NCBI GenBank assembly: GCA_023392395.1
Contig: JAEVZE010000464.1
Span: 1 to 5,089, forward strand
DNA: 5,089 nucleotides
Source: Bacillota bacterium
GTDB lineage: Bacteria > Bacillota > Clostridia > Christensenellales > Aristaeellaceae
Reading direction: 5' to 3'
Part shown: piece after piece, positions 1 through 5,089 of the stretch
Layout of the letters: each line of letters opens with the position of its first letter
Position numbering within the stretch: the first letter of the stretch is position 1
Notes under the pieces: model-generated
Seen by the model: only the letters and a program-made list of their open reading frames with translations
Database searches by the model: none
What the model was told of the DNA's origin: nothing
Translations under genes and position numbers: made by a program

Positions 1-33
1 CAGCGCTACGTTGAGTGGAAGGCGACACCGCGG

Positions 34-99
34 CGCACGATTCAAATCCATTTGAATCGTGCGGTCGCGAAGCGACTTGGTTTACCTCCGGTAAACCAA
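34..99. repeat. Cluster of three abutting hairpins upstream of araB
   Basis: Three perfect inverted repeats lie end to end with no base between them. The first has 14-base arms (34-47 and 50-63) around CC, with an AT-rich core. The second has 5-base arms (64-68 and 72-76) around a GAA triloop and contains GCGAAGC, a heptamer known to form an unusually stable DNA mini-hairpin. The third has 10-base arms (77-86 and 90-99) around TCC. A CCGCGG palindrome (28-33) touches the left edge. No T-run follows on either strand, so this is not a standard terminator. The cluster ends 73 bases before the araB start. It could be a REP-like or MITE-like intergenic repeat, an RNA structure in the araB leader, or the 3' flank of an upstream gene. 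The pairing is directly visible; the role is not. Confidence 0.7.
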
Positions 100-159
100 C
101 CTCCCTGCGTGAAAAGATCCCCTGTGACGAAGCATTAATATTTGGAATTAGTATTACGT

Positions 160-166
160 AGGAGGG
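160..166 (+). promoter_or_regulatory. Ribosome binding site of araB
   Basis: AGGAGGG lies seven to eight bases before the ATG at 173. It is a near-perfect Shine-Dalgarno match and fixes the araB start. The AT-rich stretch just upstream (about 134-157) is the most promoter-like sequence in the leader, but I see no convincing -35/-10 pair and no recognisable AraR-type operator. Confidence 0.85.
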
Positions 167-172
167 ACCAGG

Positions 173-1840
173 ATGGGCAAATACGCCGTGGGCATCGACT
201 TTGGTACGCTGTCAGCGCGGGCGCTGGTGGCAGAGGTGGGCACGGGCCGCGAGCTGGCCAGCGCACAAATGGACTATCCCCATCAGGTGATGGACGGTAC
301 GCTGCCGGATGGGACGCGGCTTCCGCCCGACTGGGCGCTGCAGCACCCCCAGGACTACGTGGACACGCTTCAATATGTGGTGCCGGAGGCGCTGAAAAAA
401 TCGGGCGTTTCGGCGGCGGATGTGGTGGGCGTCGGCATCGATTTCACCGCCTGTACGGTGCTGCCGGTGGACGAAGCGTGCGTGCCGCTGTGCCTGAAAC
501 CGGAGTGGGCGGGCAGTCCCCACGCCTATGTGAAACTGTGGAAGCATCATGCCGCCCAGCGGGAAGCGGACGCGCTCAACCGCGTCGCCCGGGAGCGGGG
601 CGAAAAATTTCTGGCACGCTACGGCGGAAAGACCTCGTCGGAGTGGATCTTCCCAAAAATCTGGCAGATTCTGAACGAAGCGCCTGAGGTATACCAGGCT
701 GCTGACCGCTTTATCGAGGCGGCGGACTGGATCGTATGGCTTCTGACCGGCGCGAACGTGCGCAGCGCCTGCGCAGCCGGGTACAAAGCGCTGTGGCACA
801 AGCGGGATGGCTATCCGGGAAGCGACTTCTTCCGGGCGCTGGACCCAAGGCTTGAACACGTCGTGGCCGAAAAACTGCGCGGCGACGTTCGGCCCATTGG
901 AGAAAAGGCGGGTTTTCTCACCAAGGAAGCCGCCAAACTCATCGGCCTTCCAGAGGACATCGCGGTGGCGGTGGCCAACATCGACGCGCATGTATCGCTG
1001 CCGCCCGCGGGGCTGACGCAGCCGGGCGACCTGCTCATGATCCTGGGCACCTCCACCTGCCATGTCATGGTGGGCCGGGAGGAACGCATGGTGCCGGGCA
1101 TCTGCGGCGTGGTGGAGGACGGCGTCATTCCCGGGCTCATGGGCTACGAGGCCAATCAGGTGACGGGCGACCACTTCAACTGGTTCGTGGACAACTGCGT
1201 CCCAGATGGCTATGCTTTGGAAGCCCGCGAAAAGGGCGTCGGCTTGCACCGGCTTCTGAGCGAAAAGGCTGCACGGCTCAGGACTGGCGAATCGGGTCTG
1301 GTCGCACTGGACTGGTGGAATGGCAACCGGTCGGTGCTGGTGGACGGCAGCCTGTCCGGGCTGATCCTGGGGCTGACGCTTACGACACGGCCTGAGGAGA
1401 TCTATCGCGCATTGGTGGAGGCCACCGCCTTCGGCGCGCGCACGATTCACGAAGCCTTTGAAGACAACGGCATTCCGATCAAAAACCTCTACGCCTGCGG
1501 CGGCATCGCCAAGAAGGATCCCTTCTTCATGCAGGTATACGCGGACGTCACCGGGCGGGAAATCCGCGTAGCCAGGTCCGCCCAAGCCCCGGCGCTGGGT
1601 TCCGCGATGTTCGGCGCGGTGGCGGCCGGGCGCAAGGCGGGCGGGTATGATTCCATTGAGGAGGCGGCGCGGGAAATGGGCGGCCTGACGGACGACGTCT
1701 ACCGGCCCGACGCCCAAAACCACGCGGTCTACGACCAGCTGTACTCCGAATACAAACAATTGCACGACTGGTTCGGACGCGGCGGAAACGACGCGATGAA
1801 GCGGATGAAGGTCATCAAGGAAGCGCAGCATTCACGGTAA
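173..1840 (+). CDS. araB: L-ribulokinase (FGGY carbohydrate kinase)
   Basis: Cytoplasmic kinase that phosphorylates L-ribulose with ATP to L-ribulose 5-phosphate, the second step of L-arabinose catabolism after AraA isomerase and before AraD epimerase. The protein has 555 residues, the usual AraB length. The N-terminal FGGY half opens with the phosphate-binding DFGTLSAR (residues 9-16) and has GIDFTACT near 88-95. AraB-type segments follow: PEWAGSPHAYVKLWKHHAAQ (110-129), GGKTSSEW (151-158) and AAGYKALWH (201-209). Asp271 in NIDAH is the expected catalytic base. The C-terminal half has LGTSTCHVM (291-299), GICG (309-312), EANQVTGD (326-333) and the nucleotide-binding ACGGIAKKDPF (441-451). 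The ATG at 173 is supported by a strong ribosome binding site and by the family N-terminus beginning directly there. No araA or araD is visible in the window. The next gene starts 43 bases downstream without an intervening terminator, so co-transcription is likely. Nothing is broken or missing. A related FGGY kinase such as xylulokinase is much less likely given the AraB-type segments. Confidence 0.95.
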   Translation: MGKYAVGIDFGTLSARALVAEVGTGRELASAQMDYPHQVMDGTLPDGTRLPPDWALQHPQDYVDTLQYVVPEALKKSGVSAADVVGVGIDFTACTVLPVDEACVPLCLKPEWAGSPHAYVKLWKHHAAQREADALNRVARERGEKFLARYGGKTSSEWIFPKIWQILNEAPEVYQAADRFIEAADWIVWLLTGANVRSACAAGYKALWHKRDGYPGSDFFRALDPRLEHVVAEKLRGDVRPIGEKAGFLTKEAAKLIGLPEDIAVAVANIDAHVSLPPAGLTQPGDLLMILGTSTCHVMVGREERMVPGICGVVEDGVIPGLMGYEANQVTGDHFNWFVDNCVPDGYALEAREKGVGLHRLLSEKAARLRTGESGLVALDWWNGNRSVLVDGSLSGLILGLTLTTRPEEIYRALVEATAFGARTIHEAFEDNGIPIKNLYACGGIAKKDPFFMQVYADVTGREIRVARSAQAPALGSAMFGAVAAGRKAGGYDSIEEAAREMGGLTDDVYRPDAQNHAVYDQLYSEYKQLHDWFGRGGNDAMKRMKVIKEAQHSR

Positions 1841-1871
1841 TCCATTGTTCAGCCGGACAAAAACAGGACGT

Positions 1872-1875
1872 GGAG
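1872..1875 (+). promoter_or_regulatory. Ribosome binding site deciding the EEP gene start
   Basis: GGAG stands eight bases before the ATG at 1884. The frame is also open upstream to a TTG at 1845, but that codon has no Shine-Dalgarno sequence, lies almost on the araB stop, and would add 13 residues before a typical basic signal-anchor start (MKKFLK). The ATG at 1884 is therefore preferred. Confidence 0.75.
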
Positions 1876-1883
1876 CGTGCGGC

Positions 1884-2945
1884 ATGAAGAAGTTTTTGAA
1901 GGGGTTCCTGTCGGTTCTGGGATGCCTCGTGCTGCTGGCGGGGCTGGGGATTCTTTACCTCACGCTGACCGAATATCGTCCGGAGGCGTCGGAGGCCGCC
2001 CCGCTTTCCGGCGCGGCCCAGCGCGCCCCGAAGGCGGGCGACACGCTGTCGGCTGTGTCGTTCAACATCGGCTACTGCGGACTGCCGGCGGAGGCCGACT
2101 TCTTCATGGACGGCGGGAAGATGACCCGCGTCGGCTCGAAGGACATCATCGAGCGGGACCTGGCGGGCGTCACCGAAATCCTCAAGGCGCAAAAAAGCGA
2201 CCTGACGCTGCTGCAGGAGGTCGACCGGAATTCCAAGAGGTCCTACGGCGTCAATGAAGAGGTGGCGCTCAGGCAATCGCTGAGCGGGCAGACGGCGTTC
2301 GCGTCCAACTTCCTGTGCCCGTTCGTGCCCATCCCGCCGCTGGACCCGATCGGCAAGGTGGACAGCGGCATCATGACGCTCTCCGGTCTGGCAGCGGAAA
2401 GCGCGACGCGCATCCGGCTGCCCTCCCCCTTTGTTTGGCCGTTCTCCACCTGCAACCTCAAGCGCTGCCTGCTGGTGACGCGCATCCCGGTGGAGGGCTC
2501 GGACAAAGAGCTGGTGGTGGTCAACCTGCACTTGGAAGCCTTCGACGACGGCGCAGGCAAAGCGGCGCAAACCAAGGTGCTGGTGGGCATCCTGGCCGAG
2601 GAATACGCCAAGGGCAACTATGTCTTGGCGGGCGGCGACTTCAACCAGTGGCTGCCGGGCGTCGATACCTCAAAGTATCCGGTCCGGACCGACGGGGCCT
2701 ACGTGCCCGGCACGGTGGAAGCGTCCATCCTGCCGTCAGGATGGACCTACGCGGCGGACGATACCACGCCCACCTGCCGCCAGAACAGCATGCCCTACGA
2801 CCTCTCCAATCCGGAAATCCAACACTATGTAATCGACGGCTTCATCCTTTCGCCCAACCTCACGTTGCAGTCGGTCAGGACATTGCCGCTTAATTTCCAG
2901 TACACCGACCACAATCCGGTCAGAATTGAGTTCACGCTATCATAA
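1884..2945 (+). CDS. Membrane-anchored endonuclease/exonuclease/phosphatase family hydrolase
   Basis: A 353-residue protein of the EEP superfamily (DNase I / exonuclease III / sphingomyelinase fold), metal-dependent enzymes that cleave phosphodiester or phosphomonoester bonds. A short basic N-terminus (MKKFLK) precedes a hydrophobic segment at about residues 8-28, then a low-complexity Ala/Pro linker (about 33-50). This predicts a signal anchor or uncleaved signal peptide with the catalytic domain outside the cell. The expected catalytic motifs appear in order: SFNIG (59-63), LLQEVD with metal-binding Glu112, SGIMTLS (161-167), VVNLHLE (212-218), GGDFN with Asp252 and Asn254, IDGF with Asp318, and TDHNPV with Asp342 and His343. 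All key residues are present, so the enzyme should be active. The substrate (nucleic acid, phospholipid or phosphorylated small molecule) cannot be told from sequence. The gene follows araB closely and ends at a terminator, so it is likely the last gene of that transcript. The family call is firm; exact activity and location are inferred. Confidence 0.88.
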   Translation: MKKFLKGFLSVLGCLVLLAGLGILYLTLTEYRPEASEAAPLSGAAQRAPKAGDTLSAVSFNIGYCGLPAEADFFMDGGKMTRVGSKDIIERDLAGVTEILKAQKSDLTLLQEVDRNSKRSYGVNEEVALRQSLSGQTAFASNFLCPFVPIPPLDPIGKVDSGIMTLSGLAAESATRIRLPSPFVWPFSTCNLKRCLLVTRIPVEGSDKELVVVNLHLEAFDDGAGKAAQTKVLVGILAEEYAKGNYVLAGGDFNQWLPGVDTSKYPVRTDGAYVPGTVEASILPSGWTYAADDTTPTCRQNSMPYDLSNPEIQHYVIDGFILSPNLTLQSVRTLPLNFQYTDHNPVRIEFTLS

Positions 2946-2956
2946 TTGCCGTAAAA

Positions 2957-2996
2957 TGGAGCCGCCGCGCACCCTTGCGCGACGGCTCCACCTTTT
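2957..2996 (+). terminator. Rho-independent terminator after the EEP gene
   Basis: Starting 11 bases after the stop codon, a GC-rich stem pairs 2957-2964 with 2983-2990 and continues, past one C/A mismatch, with 2966-2970 paired to 2977-2981. The loop is ACCCTT. CCTTTTC follows as a short U tract. AAAA at 2953-2956 before the stem gives some bidirectional character, so it might also stop transcripts arriving from ypeB. Confidence 0.8.
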
Positions 2997-3019
2997 CATC
3001 CATATTTCCCAAGAGAGTC

Positions 3020-3048
3020 TAGAGAGGGCCGAGGCCCTCTCTACTTTT
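3020..3048 (+). terminator. Second hairpin with T tract, possible backup terminator
   Basis: A perfect 11-base stem (3020-3030 with 3033-3043) closes over GA and is followed by CTTTTC. The nine bases CTTTTCATC directly after this stem (3044-3052) also occur after the first terminator (2992-3000). The stem is strong but the T tract is only four bases long, so termination is plausible, not certain. Alternatively it is one unit of the wider hairpin cluster. Confidence 0.5.
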
Positions 3049-3051
3049 CAT

Positions 3052-3113
3052 CAAATCCGGCGACATGCGCGGCGGATTTGGCTTTCCCACAGAGCTCAAG
3101 CGAATGGGAAAGC
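3052..3113. repeat. Two abutting hairpins in the convergent intergenic region
   Basis: The first inverted repeat pairs 3052-3059 with 3073-3080 (eight bases), with an inner GCG/CGC pairing (3060-3062 with 3068-3070). The second begins at the very next base and pairs 3081-3089 with 3105-3113 (nine bases), around a loop holding a GAGCTC palindrome (3092-3097). Neither is followed by a T-run on either strand. The exact abutment mirrors the layout at 34-99. Function unknown. Confidence 0.6.
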
Positions 3114-3118
3114 GAACC

Positions 3119-3168
3119 CGAACCGGTTTCCGCCCGGAAATCCCACAGGATTTCAGGGAACCGGCTCG
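3119..3168. repeat. Long imperfect hairpin with an inner stem
   Basis: The outer stem pairs 3119-3131 with 3156-3168, with one A/C mismatch (3122/3165) and one T-G wobble (3129/3158). A perfect inner stem pairs 3138-3143 with 3148-3153 around CACA. No T-run flanks it on either strand. It may be part of the 3' end of the ypeB transcript or one unit of an intergenic repeat. The pairing is seen; the role is not known. Confidence 0.55.
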
Positions 3169-3176
3169 TATTCATC

Positions 3177-3209
3177 GCAAATGAAAGATGCGAAGCAGAT
3201 TTCATTTGC
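3177..3209. repeat. Ten-base perfect hairpin just after the ypeB stop
   Basis: Perfect arms 3177-3186 and 3200-3209 enclose a 13-base loop that contains GCGAAGC (3190-3196). It begins three bases past the ypeB stop on the - strand. The stem is AT-rich and lacks a following T-run in the ypeB direction, so it is a poor intrinsic terminator. It could protect the 3' end of the transcript or belong to the adjoining hairpin cluster. Confidence 0.55.
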
Positions 3210-3212
3210 ACG

Positions 3213-4541
3213 CTATTGCGTAACGGTTCCCTCGTCGTCCTGCATGATGCGCAGGATGGTCTTTTCCGCGCCGGTCACCGTGTCGATGTATACCAGGTAC
3301 CTTTCATCCTCCGACACTGCCGCCGTGACCTCCCAGCACTGCACTTCGACCGTATCCAGGGGTATGATGCACCGGCGCACGCGCTCGATGGTCAGCGCCG
3401 GATTCACCCGGGACCTTGCGTCTTCCTCGGTAACCTGCGGCTCCGCGATTGTGCGGGCGCGGTGGTTGGTCAGATAGTTGACCGCCTCGATGCCCACCAC
3501 CAGGCCGTCCTTCATGGAGATTTGCAGCTTGACCAGATCCGGGTAGAGCAGCACGCCGTCCTGCGTCGCCGCGTAGTTGGCCGTCAGGATGCCGTCCAGC
3601 CTGCGCCAGTAGTTGACCTCCATGTTCTCGTAGCCGTGGGCCGCGAGGAACCGGGAGCCCTGGTCGATGCAGTCGCCTTCGGTAAGATTGACTTCGCTGT
3701 TGGCCTGCTCGGGCAGCATGTAAACGATGTGCCCACCGGTCTTTGTGACGCCCGCCGTGAGCGTATTGCCGTCTTTCAGCGCGGCTGCGAACTCGTAGCA
3801 GCTGGAGAAGATGTCGGAGTCCCCCGTATAGGTGACGTTTTGCACCCGTTCCGCGCCGATGAAGTCGGTCAGGAGCTTGGTCGCCTCGTCCTGGGAAACC
3901 GCCTGCCCGGTGGGCTGGATCTGCTGGTCGGTCTGCGCGTCGGAGAAGGGGCCGTCGTAGAGCAGCACCGGGTAGTCGACGACGGGGTTGTTCTCTTCAG
4001 GTGCCTGGGTGGCGGTGACCGTTACGCTGCCGTTTCCGAACACCGGCTCCCCAGCGTCATAACGGGTCAGCAGGTCGGAAAGCTGCTGGTTGAGCTGGAC
4101 GCTGGCGTTGTGCAGGTCGCCCAGGTTCTCGTAATCCTTCCCCGTCAGCGCGCCGCCAGAGCCAATGCGCTCGGACAGCACCCTGGCATAGTCCGCGGTC
4201 TGGTTGACGAATTTGAGCGAGCCCTCCAGCGTCAGGTCGCCCTGGGGCATCTGGCTTAAGTTGCTGGCCACGCCTTCCGCCTGCCGGGCGATGGTGGTGA
4301 GCAGCGCCTGCTCCTGGGATCCGCTGCCCGTCACCATCAGTTTTTCCAGGTTCAGCTGGATGCCGCTCATCAGCTCAATCGTCTCATAGAACGCCTTTTG
4401 ATAGGCCGCGTTAACCTGCAGCGTCAGGGCCGACACCCGCTGCTGCATGACTACGCTGGTCACCAGCAGCGCCGCCGCCAGTGCGCCCAGCATCACCAGA
4501 AACCCTCTTTTCTGAATGCGCCCTCTCCATCGTATTTTCAT
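3213..4541 (-). CDS. ypeB: Germination protein YpeB
   Basis: Spore protein needed for stability and localisation of the cortex-lytic enzyme SleB in endospores. In Bacillus the two depend on each other and sit at or near the inner spore membrane. The protein has 442 residues, close to the known family length. A basic N-terminus (residues 1-12, MKIRWRGRIQKR) leads into one membrane segment at about 13-33. An N-terminal, mostly helical region follows (about 35-165). Then comes the family-typical DYPVLLYDGPFSDA (189-202) and a C-terminal half of PepSY-like units (about 213-435), including GDCIDQGSRFLAAHGY (289-304) and YLVYIDTVTGAEKTILRI (415-432). The start is the ATG at 4541, whose first bases overlap the sleB stop (ATGA). 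The open frame extends upstream to 4595, but only inside sleB and without a better start. No Shine-Dalgarno sequence is visible, which suggests translational coupling to sleB. Motifs and gene order agree, so the call is firm. Confidence 0.93.
   Translation of the reverse strand: MKIRWRGRIQKRGFLVMLGALAAALLVTSVVMQQRVSALTLQVNAAYQKAFYETIELMSGIQLNLEKLMVTGSGSQEQALLTTIARQAEGVASNLSQMPQGDLTLEGSLKFVNQTADYARVLSERIGSGGALTGKDYENLGDLHNASVQLNQQLSDLLTRYDAGEPVFGNGSVTVTATQAPEENNPVVDYPVLLYDGPFSDAQTDQQIQPTGQAVSQDEATKLLTDFIGAERVQNVTYTGDSDIFSSCYEFAAALKDGNTLTAGVTKTGGHIVYMLPEQANSEVNLTEGDCIDQGSRFLAAHGYENMEVNYWRRLDGILTANYAATQDGVLLYPDLVKLQISMKDGLVVGIEAVNYLTNHRARTIAEPQVTEEDARSRVNPALTIERVRRCIIPLDTVEVQCWEVTAAVSEDERYLVYIDTVTGAEKTILRIMQDDEGTVTQ
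4538..4541 (-). other. ATGA stop/start overlap of sleB and ypeB
   Basis: The sleB stop TGA (4540-4538) overlaps the ypeB start ATG (4541-4539) by two bases within a four-base ATGA junction. The bases before the ypeB ATG on the - strand are pyrimidine-rich (CACTCCTTCTGCCT) and offer no ribosome binding site, so reinitiation by ribosomes finishing sleB is the likely route. Confidence 0.8.
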
Positions 4542-5089
4542 AGGCAGAAGGAGTGGTTGCCGATCACGGTCTTGACCGTGCGGGTACGGATCCACCTGTC
4601 CGAGGTTGCGCGCGGATTATAGAAGTAGAGACAGCCGCCGGTCGGATCCCAGCCGTTCATCGCGTCGCGGGCGGCGCGGATGGCGGAAGAATCGGGCGTC
4701 CTGTTGATCGAACCGTTCGAAACGCAGGAAAACGCGCTCTTCTGGTAGATCACGCCGGAGATGGTGTTGGGAAAGGAGGAGGAGCGTACGCGGTTCAAAA
4801 CCACCGCCGCCACCGCCACTTTCCCCTTGTAGGGCTCGCCGCGGGCCTCGGCGTAGACCAGCTTCGCGAGCACCCGCTGGTCGGCGGAGGTGATGCTCGC
4901 GGACGTAGACGAGGTTGTCTTCGCGCCGCCGCCGGACGAAGTCAGTGTCACGCCCAGCGCCGCCGCGGTGGAGGATCCCACCTTGCCGTCCGCGGGCAGG
5001 CCGTTGCGCCTCTGGAAGAGCTTCACGGCGGCCTGTGTCGACGCACCGTATTTCCCGTCGGCGGTGCCGTTCAGGTAGTCGTACTGGAT
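4538..5089 (-). CDS. sleB: Spore cortex-lytic enzyme SleB, 5' end outside the window
   Basis: Lytic transglycosylase that degrades cortex peptidoglycan containing muramic-delta-lactam during spore germination. The visible part is the C-terminal 183 residues; the frame stays open to the window edge, so the N-terminal signal sequence and part of the binding domain are missing. Residues 1-45 of the fragment are the end of a PG_binding_1 domain (YLNGTADGKYGASTQAAV, FQRRNGL, DGKVGSSTAAAL). A Ser/Thr/Gly linker follows (about 48-66). The Hydrolase_2 (SleB catalytic) domain spans about 69-183, with YAEARGEPY holding the predicted catalytic Glu81 (codon 4849-4847), VAAVVLNRV (93-101), SAFSCVSNG (118-126) and the closing GNHSFCL. 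The GTG at 5026 is an internal Val codon, not the start. The gene is followed directly by ypeB, the standard sleB-ypeB order. Any forespore (sigma-G type) promoter would lie beyond base 5089. A vegetative CwlJ-like hydrolase is less likely because of the ypeB partner and the PG-binding domain. Confidence 0.93.
   Translation of the reverse strand: MQYDYLNGTADGKYGASTQAAVKLFQRRNGLPADGKVGSSTAAALGVTLTSSGGGAKTTSSTSASITSADQRVLAKLVYAEARGEPYKGKVAVAAVVLNRVRSSSFPNTISGVIYQKSAFSCVSNGSINRTPDSSAIRAARDAMNGWDPTGGCLYFYNPRATSDRWIRTRTVKTVIGNHSFCL

Noticed and set aside
34..99. Intrinsic terminator of an upstream gene, or an AraR-type operator
   Set aside because: No T-run follows any of the three stems on either strand, and the palindromes do not resemble the AraR operator pattern known to me.
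212..1831. Long open frame (539 codons) on the - strand opposite araB
   Set aside because: It mirrors the araB codons in GC-rich DNA, its translation is rich in His, Arg, Val and Gly without family motifs, and araB itself is an unmistakable kinase with its own ribosome binding site.
1884..1930. Possible lipobox at Cys14 of the EEP protein (VLGC)
   Set aside because: Leu at -2 is atypical, and a hydrophobic stretch continues for over ten residues after the Cys, which fits a membrane anchor and not a lipoprotein cleavage site.
1815..2617. Open frames on the - strand and in other + frames across the EEP gene
   Set aside because: They overlap a gene with all EEP catalytic motifs in place and have no motifs of their own; GC-rich third positions explain the openness.
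2957..3209. CRISPR array
   Set aside because: The region has many palindromes, but no direct repeat of constant length with regular spacers and no cas gene.
2926..3477. Open frame on the + strand spanning the EEP end, the hairpins and the ypeB 3' end
   Set aside because: It crosses a terminator and six hairpins, has no ribosome binding site, and runs antisense to ypeB.
3078..4259. Long open frame (393 codons) on the + strand opposite ypeB
   Set aside because: The translation is a low-complexity shadow of ypeB, begins within the hairpin cluster, and shows no recognisable domain.
5024..5026. GTG at 5026 as the sleB start
   Set aside because: The frame stays open to the window edge and the upstream residues continue the peptidoglycan-binding domain (YLNGTADGKYGASTQAAV), so this GTG is an internal Val.

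Overview
The window carries four genes in two convergent pairs and reads as GC-rich chromosomal DNA from an endospore-forming Firmicute. The spore-germination pair sleB-ypeB points to a spore former. The high GC content and the mix of arabinose catabolism with spore genes suggest a gut-type member of the Clostridia (for example Oscillospirales or Christensenellales). The phylum-level call is well supported; the finer placement is a guess.

Left half, + strand: about 170 bases of upstream DNA hold three abutting hairpins (34-99) and a strong ribosome binding site. Then comes araB (173-1840), encoding L-ribulokinase, the second step of L-arabinose catabolism. After 43 bases without a terminator follows a gene for a membrane-anchored endonuclease/exonuclease/phosphatase (EEP) superfamily hydrolase (1884-2945), probably facing the outside of the cell. 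It ends at a good Rho-independent terminator (2957-2996). The two genes are probably co-transcribed, but no functional link between them is evident.

Middle: 2946-3212 is a gene-free convergent intergenic region almost filled by six successive hairpins. Only the first, and perhaps the second, looks like a normal terminator. With the hairpin cluster upstream of araB, this is the least explained structure in the window.

Right half, - strand: sleB (spore cortex-lytic enzyme; its 5' part lies beyond base 5089) overlaps ypeB (its partner germination protein) by four bases in an ATGA junction. Both products belong in the dormant spore, where YpeB is needed for SleB stability and localisation, and SleB degrades cortex peptidoglycan during germination.

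I found no CRISPR array, transposase, phage gene, tRNA or rRNA, and no convincing undescribed multi-gene system. The genes are conventional families with intact motifs. What deserves a second look is the intergenic hairpin clusters and the unassigned role of the anchored EEP protein.
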